Below are positions 16,217-25,287 of a DNA stretch of 64,000 nucleotides, piece by piece. Position 1 is the first letter of the stretch, and each line of letters opens with the position of its first letter. Source of the stretch: Oribacterium parvum ACB1. GTDB taxonomy: Bacteria; Bacillota; Clostridia; Lachnospirales; Lachnospiraceae. The notes below the pieces were generated by a model that saw only the letters and a program-made list of their open reading frames with translations, was not told where the DNA came from and made no database searches. The stretch covers positions 2,166,501-2,230,500 of the forward strand of contig NZ_KE148312.1 in NCBI RefSeq assembly GCF_000238055.2, written 5' to 3'. Position numbers and translations under genes: made by a program.

Positions 16217-18019
16217 ATGGCATTTGATGGATTATTTTTATCAGCACTGATTTCCGAATTCAAGGAAACGATTTTAGGCGGAAAGATTGCTAAAATTATA
16301 CAAAGCGAGAAAGATGAATTGCAGATTACGGTAAAAAAAGAAAAGCAACAGTACCTTCTTCACCTCTCTGCCAATCCCTCTATTCCTTTGATTTATCTTA
16401 GTAATAAGGGAAAAACGGCACCGCTAACCGCACCGAACTTCTGCATGGCACTTCGTAAACACATCGGAAACGGTCTAATTCAAAATATCACCCAAGCTTC
16501 AACTGCCTTGGAGGAGGAAGGACTGGAGAGGGTACTTCTTCTCCATATCTCTCATAGAGATGAAATGGGGGACTATGGCATCAAATACCTCGCTGTAGAA
16601 ATCATGGGAAAATATTCCAATATCATTCTCCTAAAAGAGGACTTCACGATTCTTGACGCCATAAAACGAATTTCCTCCGTGCAGTCTTCTCTTCGAGAGG
16701 TGCTTCCTGGAAGATCTTATTTTATTCCCGACCAGTTTCATAAAGAAAATATCCTGCGCTTTCCTTTAGAAAACTTAAGTTCCTTCTTAATTGAACGAAT
16801 GAAGGGTACGGGTGCGGAAAAGCCCGAATCTATTTCCGATGCTTTGTTTCACAGCTTTTCCGGATTAAGCCCTCTTTCTGCAAGAGAGCTTTGTGAGGAT
16901 GCCGAAGTACCGTTTGATAAGGATATTACAGTTCTTTCTTCTTCTGAATGGGAAAATATAATCACGAAAGTCCATGCTTTAAGGAGCAAAATTCTCAACG
17001 GCGATTTTTCTCCGGTAATTCTTTTTGAAGAAACGAAGGCATTTGATTTTTCCGCATTTCACACCATTCAATATAAGGGGAATCCACGTTTTCACGAAGA
17101 AGCCTTCTCCTCTCCTTCCGCTCTTATAGAACAATATTACGGAGGAAAGGAAAAGGAAGACCGCGTACGCCAGAAGTCCATAGACTTAAAAAAGCAATGC
17201 ACTACCCTTTTGGAACGTGTCGGAAAAAAGCTGAGTTTACAGGAAAAGCAGTTGAAAGATACGGAGAAAAAAGAAAGCTTCCGTGTCTTTGGAGAATTAT
17301 TGACCACCTACGGTTACAGCTTACAGGGCGGAGAAAAAGAACTGCTTTGCGAGAATTATTATACCGGGAAGGAAGAACGGATTCCTTTGGATCCAAATCT
17401 TCCTCCCATCGAAAATGCAAAACGTTATTTTGATAAATACGACAAGGCAAAACGAACGGAAAAGAATCTTACGGAACAGCTTAAGGAAAGCAGAAAAACC
17501 TTAGAACACTTGCAATCTATACTCGGTAGTCTTCTTACTGCTGAAAATGCAGGAGACTTGGATGATATCCGACGAGAAATGGGCGAATTCGGATATATGA
17601 AAAAGCTATCCGGAAAGAAAAAATCAAGTAGAAAAGAAGATAAATCTTCTCCCAGAGTCTTCCGCAGCAGTGACGGTTACCTTCTATATGTCGGAAAAAA
17701 CAATTTTCAAAACGAAGAGGTCAGCTTTCAAATCGCCGATCCGAAAGACTTCTGGTTTCACGTTAAGGGAGTTGCCGGTTCCCATGTCATTGCAAAAACC
17801 GAGGGGAAAACTCTGGAAGAGCTTCCCGACCGTCTTTTTGAAGAAGCAGCGGAGCTTGCCGCATACTTTTCTTCCGAAAAGGAAAATGCCAAGGTAGAAG
17901 TAGATTATACGGAAAGAAAGAATCTGAAAAAAATCATTGGCGGAGCCCCGGGCTTCGTTATATACCACCAAAACTATTCCATACTCGTTGAACCGAAAAA
18001 AGTCCTGGAAGAGCTTTAA
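16217..18019 (+). CDS. rqcH: RqcH / NFACT-family ribosome quality control protein (FbpA)
   Basis: Binds stalled 50S–peptidyl-tRNA complexes and directs alanine tailing of the stuck peptide; older annotation is fibronectin-binding protein. The frame is open from 16148, but the start is ATG at 16217: it gives the family N-terminus MAFDGLFLSAL and has AAAGGATGG upstream. The 600 residues comprise NFACT-N (about 1–200; QLTVKK-like ELQITVKKEKQQYLLHLS, NFCMALRKHIG), a central coiled coil (about 345–445) and the C-terminal NFACT-R domain (GYLLYVGKNNFQNEEVSF, DFWFHVKGVAGSHVI). Alone on the plus strand, divergent from yicC. Its stop codon lies in the loop of a terminator. Confidence 0.95.
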   Translation: MAFDGLFLSALISEFKETILGGKIAKIIQSEKDELQITVKKEKQQYLLHLSANPSIPLIYLSNKGKTAPLTAPNFCMALRKHIGNGLIQNITQASTALEEEGLERVLLLHISHRDEMGDYGIKYLAVEIMGKYSNIILLKEDFTILDAIKRISSVQSSLREVLPGRSYFIPDQFHKENILRFPLENLSSFLIERMKGTGAEKPESISDALFHSFSGLSPLSARELCEDAEVPFDKDITVLSSSEWENIITKVHALRSKILNGDFSPVILFEETKAFDFSAFHTIQYKGNPRFHEEAFSSPSALIEQYYGGKEKEDRVRQKSIDLKKQCTTLLERVGKKLSLQEKQLKDTEKKESFRVFGELLTTYGYSLQGGEKELLCENYYTGKEERIPLDPNLPPIENAKRYFDKYDKAKRTEKNLTEQLKESRKTLEHLQSILGSLLTAENAGDLDDIRREMGEFGYMKKLSGKKKSSRKEDKSSPRVFRSSDGYLLYVGKNNFQNEEVSFQIADPKDFWFHVKGVAGSHVIAKTEGKTLEELPDRLFEEAAELAAYFSSEKENAKVEVDYTERKNLKKIIGGAPGFVIYHQNYSILVEPKKVLEEL

Positions 18020-18036
18020 GCTCCTCCGGGACTTTT
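17998..18036 (+). terminator. Terminator overlapping the rqcH stop codon
   Basis: AAAAGTCC-t-GGA-a-GAGCT pairs with AGCTC-c-TCC-g-GGACTTTT (17998–18013 and 18018–18036). The rqcH TAA (18017–18019) is in the hairpin apex, so the last codons also encode the terminator. A-run on one side and T-run on the other make it usable from yebC's side too. Confidence 0.8.
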
Positions 18037-18045
18037 AAAATTTAT

Positions 18046-18081
18046 AACGAGTATCGCTCGCGTAGCGTGCGGTATCTCGTT
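18046..18081. other. Hairpin in the rqcH–yebC convergent gap
   Basis: AACGAG (18046–18051) pairs with CTCGTT (18076–18081); inside, TATCGC and CGC pair with GCG and GCGGTA with one mismatch. GC-rich in an AT-rich gap, without T-run. It resembles the isolated hairpins at 1415–1450 and 1654–1673. Confidence 0.5.
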
Positions 18082-18143
18082 GACTTCCTTGATAAAAATA
18101 AGGCTTACAGAATGATGTAACAAAAGCATTCTAAAGAAAGCCT

Positions 18144-18884
18144 TTATTCCTCTTCCCAGTTAGTATAGACATTCTGCACATCATCGGACTCATCGAGTAA
18201 ATCCAATGTTTTTCTAAGATTCTTTACCGCTTCTTCATCCGTCACGGAAACCGTATTCCCCGGAATCAGTACCACTTCCGCCTGCACCATGGGAATGTTT
18301 TCCTTCTCCAGATTCTCTCGAACCGAGGAAAAATCAGCCGGTACAGTAAGAATTTCATAGCTGTCATCCCGATCAATCAAATCCTCTGCCCCTGCCATAA
18401 TGGCAATATCCATAAGAGAATCAAAATCCTTGTCCAAGTCGTCCATCACTTCCTTATCCAGAATAATCTGTCCCTTTTCTTCAAAAAGAAATGATACGGA
18501 TCCCTGTGCACCAAGACTGCCCTTTCCCTTTGTAAATGCGGAACGAACGTCTGCCGCAGAACGGTTTTTATTGTCCGTAAGGACTTTTACAATAATGGCA
18601 ACACCATTTACTCCGTAACCCTCGTATTGCAATTCCTCATAATTCACACTATCCAATGCGCCTGCTGCCTTCTTGATACCGTTCTGAATCGTATCGTTCG
18701 GCATATTGTTTGCCTTAGCCTTCGCAATAACATCCCGCAGCTTCGAATTGCTGTTCGGATCCGCACCGCCCTGCTTTACAGCCAAGGCAAGCTCATGCCC
18801 GATAATGGTAAATATCTTACCCTTTGCTGCATCGTTTTTTTCTTTCTTTGCTCTGATATTGGAAAATTTTGAATGTCCTGACAT
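18144..18884 (-). CDS. yebC: YebC/PmpR family protein (translation/transcription regulator)
   Basis: Conserved YebC-fold protein, 246 residues, implicated in DNA-binding regulation and, in newer work, in relieving ribosome stalls. The start is ATG at 18884 (MSGHSKFSNIRAKKEKND), preceded by GAGGAG at five bases; a GTG two codons earlier is also in frame. Conserved segments are DPNSNSKLRDVIAKAKANNMPNDTI, GVAIIVKVLTDNKNRSAADVRS (partly quoted: LTDNKNRSAADVRSAF) and the C-terminal LLDESDDVQNVYTN. Convergent with rqcH. Confidence 0.95.
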   Translation of the reverse strand: MSGHSKFSNIRAKKEKNDAAKGKIFTIIGHELALAVKQGGADPNSNSKLRDVIAKAKANNMPNDTIQNGIKKAAGALDSVNYEELQYEGYGVNGVAIIVKVLTDNKNRSAADVRSAFTKGKGSLGAQGSVSFLFEEKGQIILDKEVMDDLDKDFDSLMDIAIMAGAEDLIDRDDSYEILTVPADFSSVRENLEKENIPMVQAEVVLIPGNTVSVTDEEAVKNLRKTLDLLDESDDVQNVYTNWEEE

Positions 18885-19027
18885 ATTCACTCCTCTATAT
18901 ATTTTTTTCCAGTGTAACTATTTTCTCAGCCTTTCGCAAGTTCTTTCCCAAAAGCAAGGCTTTCTCTTCTTCCATGAAAATGGCATTTCCATACTATCTC
19001 TAAACCAATCTTTTTCCTTCTATGCGT

Positions 19028-20215
19028 CTAAGAAAATTCATGCAAATGCAGATTATCCTGCGGATTATATGTCCCTATCCATTCTTTTCCCCGATAGTAT
19101 ACTCTAGGAACACGATTTCCGAGGCCGCATAAAAACTCATATGGGAATACCCCCAACTCTTCCCAGTCATAAAGACTGATTTCCTCTCCTCCCTCTTCTC
19201 CGAGAAGAGTCACTTCCTGAAAGAGCTCAGCCTCTACTCCCGTGATATCTACCATAAACTGATCCATACAAACTCTTCCGAGAATAGGGCATTTTTTACC
19301 GCTTACCAAAACCGTGGCTTTACCGGAAAGAATCCGGGGATAGCCGTCTCCATAGCCAACCGGAATCGTCGCAATCTTCATTTCTTTCTCCGTCACAAAG
19401 GTAGAGCCATAGGAGATACCCTCTCCCGCAGGAACCGTTTTAATATGAGAGATTTTCGCCTTCCAGGATAGTGCCATTTTAATCGGAAGCTCGTGCAAGA
19501 CTTCTTTAGACGGATAGACTCCGTAGAGCACTATCCCGTCTCTAACCATATTGTATTCCGTACCGATATCTTCCAAGATTCCGGCAGAGTTTGCAATATG
19601 GCAAAGAGGAATAGTAAATCCTCTCTCTTTTAACTTCTCGAGATAATTCTTAAAACGCTGCTCTTGTTTTCTTGCGTAGCTTTTATCCTGTTCATCACAG
19701 GAGGCAAAGTGAGAAAATATACCTTTTACTTCGATATGCGGGCTGGCAAGAATCTGCTCTGCAATCTTCAAAGCTCCCTTTTCTTCGGTCTGAATCCCGA
19801 TTCTCCCCATACCGGTATCTAAAGCAATGTGTACAGCTAAATTTGTATTGTTTTTCTTTCCCAACTCTTCCAATTTTTTAAGCTGTTTCAAAGTAAAGAG
19901 GCTTGGCATAATCCGATATTCGTAAAGAAGAGCATATTGACTTTCCGGAATAACACCGAGAATCAAGATATCTCCCTCTATACCGGCTTTTCTTAAGGTG
20001 ATTGCTTCTTCCACCGTAGCTACCCCAAACATGGCACATTCGTCCGCGATAGCCTTTGCCACTTCCACAATTCCGTGTCCATAGGCATCCATTTTCACAA
20101 CGGCGCAGACAGCCATCCCTTTTCTCAACTTTTCTTTACACAAACGAAGATTCTCTACAATTCTTCCTAAATCCACAATGGCATAGGTTCTATCGTAGCT
20201 CTTTCTATCTTGCAT
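19028..20215 (-). CDS. alr: Alanine racemase
   Basis: PLP enzyme that supplies D-alanine for peptidoglycan. The 395 residues have the PLP-lysine motif AVVKMDAYGHG (about 38–48), the TIM-barrel strand SHFASCDEQD, and the C-terminal catalytic Tyr region GEGISYGSTFVT with CMDQFMVDITG following. Its start overlaps the end of the acpS–nnrD gene by 11 bases, so D-alanine supply is co-transcribed with acyl carrier protein activation and NAD(P)HX repair, a usual Firmicute arrangement. Confidence 0.96.
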   Translation of the reverse strand: MQDRKSYDRTYAIVDLGRIVENLRLCKEKLRKGMAVCAVVKMDAYGHGIVEVAKAIADECAMFGVATVEEAITLRKAGIEGDILILGVIPESQYALLYEYRIMPSLFTLKQLKKLEELGKKNNTNLAVHIALDTGMGRIGIQTEEKGALKIAEQILASPHIEVKGIFSHFASCDEQDKSYARKQEQRFKNYLEKLKERGFTIPLCHIANSAGILEDIGTEYNMVRDGIVLYGVYPSKEVLHELPIKMALSWKAKISHIKTVPAGEGISYGSTFVTEKEMKIATIPVGYGDGYPRILSGKATVLVSGKKCPILGRVCMDQFMVDITGVEAELFQEVTLLGEEGGEEISLYDWEELGVFPYEFLCGLGNRVPRVYYRGKEWIGTYNPQDNLHLHEFS

Positions 20216-21716
20216 TTTCCTTATCTTCCTTTTCTATAAACTCTTCTATGGCCAAAGAAAAAAACCGAGGAAGCTCTCTGGCCAAAACGCCATGTTGCCC
20301 CTCCTGATGCGCAGCTATTTCAGCCCCGCGTACTTGCACAAGGACAGAAAGGCAAGCCGCCTGAAAGGCCAGCACTTTAGCAGGAAAGTTTCCATATTTT
20401 TCCTCAAGAATACAGAGCAAACCGCTCAGTAGACCGGCAAAGCAATCCCCCGACCCGCCCTTACTGAGTGCGGCACAGGAAATCGTATTATGAAAAAACC
20501 ATTTCCTTTCCTTATCTTCCTCTTTTTTATTCTCTTTATCTTCTGTCTTTTTTTCTCCCGCTCTACTCGGCTTTTCTATTTCCCTTTTTCCGAGAAAGCC
20601 TTCGGGAGAATCCAAAGAAGGAGCAAACACCATTGTATCATGGGATTTTAAAATTAAAATACAATGATGAGAATCGGCATATTTTTTTCCTAAGTCTTTT
20701 CTGTGAAGTAAAACTTCTTCCACGGTCAAATGACAAAGTCTTGCAAACTCTTTAATATGCGGCGTCAAAATCAACGGCGCCTCTTTTGCATAAATTCGAA
20801 GAGCATCCTCCAAAAGAGAAGATTTCGAAATCATATTTAAGGCATCTGCGTCCAATATCAAAAACTGCCTCTTGTCCTTGGCTGTTTTTCCTCGCAAAAG
20901 AAGCTCATGAAGGAATTCCTTCTCTTTTTCTCCCATGCCTATTCCCGGACCGAAAAGAAGAACTTGTCCTTCATTCAGGCTTTCTTCCAAGGAAAACTTC
21001 TCCTTATCTAAAAAGATGGACTCCGGAACCATGGACTGCAGAGGGATTTGATTCTCCTTATCACTGATAACCTTCACCAGTCCTGCACCAGCTTTATAGG
21101 CTGAAAGAGCTGAAAAAATGGCTGCTCCCGCCATACCTGATTTACCTGCAAAAATCTCCACTTTTCCATAAGAGCCTTTGTGTGACTCTGCGTTTCGTTC
21201 GGGAAGAGGGAGCAACCATTGCAATGTTTTATTTCTCTTGGAGTTTGCTTCAGAATTTCTCTCTGTTTCCTCAAAAAAAACATTGTCCTTCTCTCCCTCC
21301 CCACTTTCCAAAGCAAGCGAAGAATCCCGGGTTATTCCCTCAGAAAAGGAAAAGGAGTTCCCAAACAGGACTGCAGTGGCTATCACCAAGGTCGCTGTAT
21401 TGGAAATACTGACTTCTAACCTACTCCCTCCAAGGCGAAGAAAGATTTTCTTTGCATTCCCGTAAAGTTTCACATACGGTTTTCCTAGTTCATCCCGAAG
21501 AACTTCAATATCCAACAAAGAAAACCCTCGAATTCCGGTTCCAAGAGCCTTGGAAACCGCTTCTTTTACACTAAAATCACCGGCAAGGCGAGAGACTTTT
21601 CCCTCGCTTTGCCGGCGTTCTTCTTCTGTAAAGATCTTCTCTGCCGCTGCACTACTATCCTGTAACCGCTCCATTCGAAGAATTTCCAGAATATCCGTAC
21701 CAACTCCTAAAATCAT
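20205..21716 (-). CDS. acpS-nnrD: AcpS–NnrD fusion: holo-ACP synthase plus ADP-dependent NAD(P)H-hydrate dehydratase
   Basis: One 503-residue frame carries two enzymes. Residues 1–120 are holo-ACP synthase, moving 4'-phosphopantetheine from CoA to acyl carrier protein: GVGTDILEILRMERL (Mg-binding Asp), FSVKEAVSKALGTG and the C-terminal VSISNTATLVIATAV. A linker of about 35 residues follows. Residues 155–495 are NnrD, which dehydrates damaged NAD(P)HX: GSYGKVEIFAGKSGMAGA, FGPGIGMGE, ILDADALN, LTPHIKEFARL and the ribokinase-like GSGDCFAGLLSG. A highly charged insert (about residues 400–425: EKKTEDKENKKEEDKERK) breaks NnrD before the last block. The NnrE epimerase domain normally fused to NnrD is absent. 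No internal start with a clear ribosome binding site was seen. Confidence 0.9.
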   Translation of the reverse strand: MILGVGTDILEILRMERLQDSSAAAEKIFTEEERRQSEGKVSRLAGDFSVKEAVSKALGTGIRGFSLLDIEVLRDELGKPYVKLYGNAKKIFLRLGGSRLEVSISNTATLVIATAVLFGNSFSFSEGITRDSSLALESGEGEKDNVFFEETERNSEANSKRNKTLQWLLPLPERNAESHKGSYGKVEIFAGKSGMAGAAIFSALSAYKAGAGLVKVISDKENQIPLQSMVPESIFLDKEKFSLEESLNEGQVLLFGPGIGMGEKEKEFLHELLLRGKTAKDKRQFLILDADALNMISKSSLLEDALRIYAKEAPLILTPHIKEFARLCHLTVEEVLLHRKDLGKKYADSHHCILILKSHDTMVFAPSLDSPEGFLGKREIEKPSRAGEKKTEDKENKKEEDKERKWFFHNTISCAALSKGGSGDCFAGLLSGLLCILEEKYGNFPAKVLAFQAACLSVLVQVRGAEIAAHQEGQHGVLARELPRFFSLAIEEFIEKEDKENAR

Positions 21717-22345
21717 TTTAATTCCTCAAACAATCTGTAGGAAAGTCGCATCAAACTTTCAGACAGATGCACATTTTCAATAACAACATGCTTCGGTACA
21801 TCCAAGTCTATATGCGCAAAATTCCAAATTCCCTCTATGCCGTAGGAAATCAAATCATCCACAACCTTGATGGATTCCGACTTCGGAATACAGATTGCCG
21901 CAAGGCGAATCTTTTCCTTTTTTACCAAGGTCTTCATCTCCGTCATAGGCAAGATTTTAATCCCACCGGCTTCCTTTCCGATTCTTTCCGGATTGATATC
22001 AAAAATCCCCTTTAAGATAAATCCTCTTTTTTGGAAATTGGTATAATTCGCCAAAGCTTGTCCAAGGTGTCCCGCACCCACTATAATCATGGGATTTTCT
22101 CGATCAATATTCAGAATCTTCGCTATCTCATCATGGAGATTGGCTACGTTATACCCGTAGCCCTGTTGTCCGAAACCGCCAAAGTTGTTTAAATCCTGTC
22201 GTATCTGAGAAGCAGTTAGATGCATCCTTTTGGACAACTCGCCGGATGAAATACGTTCTATTCCCTGATCCATCAAATCTTCCAAATATCGATAATACCG
22301 GGGAAGACGTTGGATAACTGCCTGTGATATTTCTTTTCTATCCAT
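21713..22345 (-). CDS. rex: Redox-sensing transcriptional repressor Rex
   Basis: Represses fermentation and respiration genes unless NADH is high. The 210 residues show the winged helix (ISSGELSKRMHLTASQIRQDLNNFG, quoted in part: LTASQIRQDLNNFGGFG), the signature GYGYNV, the NAD-binding GAGHLGQALANY (about 93–104), and the C-terminal domain-swap helix. It overlaps acpS–nnrD by 4 bases and precedes transaldolase/transketolase on the same strand but downstream of them in the transcript order. Confidence 0.97.
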   Translation of the reverse strand: MDRKEISQAVIQRLPRYYRYLEDLMDQGIERISSGELSKRMHLTASQIRQDLNNFGGFGQQGYGYNVANLHDEIAKILNIDRENPMIIVGAGHLGQALANYTNFQKRGFILKGIFDINPERIGKEAGGIKILPMTEMKTLVKKEKIRLAAICIPKSESIKVVDDLISYGIEGIWNFAHIDLDVPKHVVIENVHLSESLMRLSYRLFEELK

Positions 22346-22385
22346 TATTTTTCCTCATCTGCTGTAAATAACCGCATTTTATTCC

Positions 22386-22414
22386 ACTATACTGTTTTGT
22401 GAAAATGCTGTCAA
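22386..22414 (-). promoter_or_regulatory. rex promoter with a Rex-box-like half-site
   Basis: Minus strand: −35 TTGACA (22414→22409), 17 bases, −10 TATAGT (22391→22386), 41 bases from the rex start. The spacer contains TTTTCACAA, one arm of the Rex consensus TTGTGAA-n-TTCACAA; the other arm is poor. Autoregulation is possible but not shown. Confidence 0.7.
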
Positions 22415-22451
22415 TGTTCTATGAAGAAAAGGATGGATTTATCCCGATTTT

Positions 22452-23105
22452 TTAAGAAAAAACTTTTCTATAGTCTTCCTTGAACTTTTCAATACCGATA
22501 TCTGTCAAAGGATGATGAATCATTTGCTTCAAAACCTTGAAGGGGACAGTTGCAATATCCGCTCCGGTCTTTGCGCACTCGATTACATGAACCGGATGAC
22601 GAACAGATGCGCAGATTACCTCTGTTTCGATTTCCGGATAAACGGAGAAAATATCCATGATGTCTTGAATCAAAATTAAGCCGTCAGACGAGATATCATC
22701 CAGTCTTCCAAGGAAAGGAGAAACATAAGTAGCCCCTGCTCTTGCCGCAAGAACTGCCTGTGTTGCAGAGAATATCAAGGTGACATTGGTCTTGATTCCC
22801 TCTTTGGAAAGAACCTTTACCGCCTTTAGTCCTTCTTCCGTCATCGGAATCTTCACAACCATATTGGGGGATAAGGAGGCAATTTCTCTACCTTCCAAAA
22901 TCATATCCTCGGCTTTTACTGTGTCCGCCTTTACTTCACCGGAAATAGGACCGTCCAAAAAGGAAGCAATTTCTTTTAAAGTTTCTACATAGTCTCTTCC
23001 CTCCTTTGCAATCAGGGAAGGGTTTGTTGTGCATCCACAGATAATTCCCATGTCGTAAGCACTGCGAATTTCCTCTACATTTGCCGTATCAATAAAAAAC
23101 TTCAT
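22452..23105 (-). CDS. fsa: Transaldolase, fructose-6-phosphate aldolase-like (MipB/TalC type)
   Basis: Class I aldolase-fold enzyme of the non-oxidative pentose phosphate pathway, 217 residues, the short transaldolase type. [16 protein letters not shown] is the family start; [13 protein letters not shown] the phosphate-binding loop; [10 protein letters not shown] holds the Schiff-base lysine; [15 protein letters not shown] and SPFLGRLDD follow. Whether it acts as transaldolase or fructose-6-phosphate aldolase cannot be decided by eye, but transketolase 46 bases upstream favours transaldolase. Confidence 0.93.
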   Translation of the reverse strand: MKFFIDTANVEEIRSAYDMGIICGCTTNPSLIAKEGRDYVETLKEIASFLDGPISGEVKADTVKAEDMILEGREIASLSPNMVVKIPMTEEGLKAVKVLSKEGIKTNVTLIFSATQAVLAARAGATYVSPFLGRLDDISSDGLILIQDIMDIFSVYPEIETEVICASVRHPVHVIECAKTGADIATVPFKVLKQMIHHPLTDIGIEKFKEDYRKVFS

Positions 23106-23151
23106 ACTTCTCTCCTCTCTTCTCTACATTTTGGTGATTGAACCACTCTAT

Positions 23152-25134
23152 TTACATAGATCTTGCCATTGCAAGTAAGTTTTCAACTGTAAAACCGAAG
23201 TGCTTAAAAAGTTCCTTTGCAGGACCGGAAGCACCGAAACTGTCTAAGGAAAGAGTCTTTCCCTTTAATCCGACATATTTTCCCCAACCGAAGGAAGAAA
23301 GTGCTTCTACGGATATCCTCTTCTCTACGGAAGAAGGTAAAATCTCTTCCTGATACTCCGCACTCTGCATTGCAAATACATCCATGGACGGCATGGAAAC
23401 GACACGAACCGCCTTTCCTTCTCCCCTTAAAACTTTAGCAGCTTCTTCTGCAAGCTCCAGTTCGGAACCGGTTGCAATAAAGATGAATTCCGGGATTTTA
23501 TCGGAATCTGAAAGAATATAGGCTCCTTTCAAAGCATCCTTTCCATTCTTGCAAAGCTGAGGAAGATTCTGTCGGCTTAATACAATGGCGGTTGGACAGT
23601 CTGTACTGCTCAAAGCGGAGAACCATGCAGCAACCGTTTCCTGTCGGTCTGCCGGACGGAAAACGCGGAAGTTCGGCGTTGAGCGGAGCATTGCAAGCTG
23701 TTCAATCGGCTCATGAGTCGGTCCGTCCTCTCCAACACCGATACTGTCATGTGTAAGAACAAAAATCTGCGGAATCTGCATTAAAGCCGCTAGTCTCGCC
23801 ATTGGCTTAATATAATCACTAAACACAAAGAAAGTCGCCACAAAGGAGCGGTATCCGCCATGTAAGAGGATGCCGTTTGCAATACCCGCCATAGCCAGCT
23901 CTCTTACCCCAAAGTGAATATTCTTTCCCAATCTGTTATCCCTTGCAAAGAAGCCCTCTCCCTTCATCTCTGTCTTATTGGATGGAGCCAGGTCTGCAGA
24001 ACCCCCAAAGAGATTCGGAACAGCTTTCTTTAAAACCTGAAGCACTTCTCCGGAAGAGCTTCTTGTTGCCTCCGGCTTATCCATCTTTGCCCAGAGCTCT
24101 TCACAGTGAATTAAATCCATTACCTTGTTCTTATCATGATAAGAAAGATACTTTTCATAATCTTCAGGGTACTTCTTAGCATAGTCTGCCTTAATTGCTT
24201 CCCAGTTTAAATATCCTTTTTTCTTTTCCTCTACCAAGGCATCATAATGCCGATATACCTCTTCCGGAACAAAGAAAGCTTCCTCATACTCCCAATTCAA
24301 AAACTTTCTCATCTCCCGAATATTTTCTTCACCCAGAGGTTCGCCATGGGCAGAAGCACTCCCCTGCTTCTTGGGAACCCCGTATCCGATTTCCGTCTTT
24401 ACCGTAATAAAATAGGGAGCGGAATCGTCAGACTTGGCTTTTTCCAAAGCGTCAGAAATAGCGGCAACATCATTTCCGTCTTCTACTGTAAGGGTTTTAA
24501 AGCCAAAAGATTCCATGCGTTTCTGTACATCTTCCGTAAAAGCAATATCTGTAGAGCCTTCAATGGAAATCTTATTGGAATCATATAAAATGGTTAATTT
24601 ATGCAGATTTAAAGTACCGGCAAGCGACAACGCTTCTGAAGAAATTCCTTCCATAAGACAACCATCTCCGCAAAGAGCATAGGTTCTGTGGTCCACCAAA
24701 GAAAGATCATCTTTATTGAATTCCGCCGCCAAATGCGCTTCTGCCATTGCAAAGCCCACCGCCATGGCAAGACCTGCACCAAGAGGACCTGTAGTTGCAT
24801 CTACCCCCCGGGTATGCCCGTACTCCGGATGCCCCGGCGTAAGAGAACCCATCTGACGGAAAGACATCAAATCTTCTTTTTTTAATCCGCATGAGAAAAG
24901 GTGTAACAAGGAATAGAGAAGCATGGAACCATGCCCTGCGGACAAAACAAATCGGTCTCTGTTTTCCCAGTCAAGATGGGTCGGGTCAAAGTTTAAATGC
25001 TTAGCCCAAAGTGTATAAGCTGACGGTGCCGCACCAAGAGGCAGACCCGGATGTCCTGAATTTGCCTTCTGAATTGCATCTGCCGAAAGAATACGAATGC
25101 TGTTAATTGCCTTTGTTTCTATTTCCTTATTCAT
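23152..25134 (-). CDS. tkt: Transketolase
   Basis: TPP-dependent enzyme moving two-carbon ketol units in the pentose phosphate pathway. At 660 residues it is full length. The thiamine/Mg motif starts GDGCLMEGISSEA (about 155–167), SGHPGLPLGAAP is near the N-terminus, and the transketolase signature and pyrimidine domain contain THDSIGVGEDGPTHEP and RPADRQE. C-terminal GWGKYVG region present. AGGAGGG precedes the ATG. A short palindrome, ATGGTAA/TTACCAT (25166–25181), lies in the promoter gap. Transcribed with the transaldolase. Confidence 0.97.
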   Translation of the reverse strand: MNKEIETKAINSIRILSADAIQKANSGHPGLPLGAAPSAYTLWAKHLNFDPTHLDWENRDRFVLSAGHGSMLLYSLLHLFSCGLKKEDLMSFRQMGSLTPGHPEYGHTRGVDATTGPLGAGLAMAVGFAMAEAHLAAEFNKDDLSLVDHRTYALCGDGCLMEGISSEALSLAGTLNLHKLTILYDSNKISIEGSTDIAFTEDVQKRMESFGFKTLTVEDGNDVAAISDALEKAKSDDSAPYFITVKTEIGYGVPKKQGSASAHGEPLGEENIREMRKFLNWEYEEAFFVPEEVYRHYDALVEEKKKGYLNWEAIKADYAKKYPEDYEKYLSYHDKNKVMDLIHCEELWAKMDKPEATRSSSGEVLQVLKKAVPNLFGGSADLAPSNKTEMKGEGFFARDNRLGKNIHFGVRELAMAGIANGILLHGGYRSFVATFFVFSDYIKPMARLAALMQIPQIFVLTHDSIGVGEDGPTHEPIEQLAMLRSTPNFRVFRPADRQETVAAWFSALSSTDCPTAIVLSRQNLPQLCKNGKDALKGAYILSDSDKIPEFIFIATGSELELAEEAAKVLRGEGKAVRVVSMPSMDVFAMQSAEYQEEILPSSVEKRISVEALSSFGWGKYVGLKGKTLSLDSFGASGPAKELFKHFGFTVENLLAMARSM

Positions 25135-25221
25135 TTCACCCTCCTAAAACATTACGAAAAACTCCATGGTAATTTTACCATAGGCTCCGAAAAAGTCTAT
25201 GCCGGCTTTGTAGAAAAGCAT

Positions 25222-25255
25222 AAAAAAACAGAACAAAGCCCTCGCTTCATTCTGT
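25222..25255 (-). terminator. Terminator after the frame-split membrane protein gene
   Basis: ACAGAA-c-AAAGC / GCTTC-a-TTCTGT hairpin (25228–25255) with CCTC loop; leftward it runs into seven T residues (complement of 25222–25228). It separates the 25288–26108 gene from transketolase. Confidence 0.75.
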
Positions 25256-25287
25256 TCTTTTTAAAGTCATTCTTTATATATTCCAAT

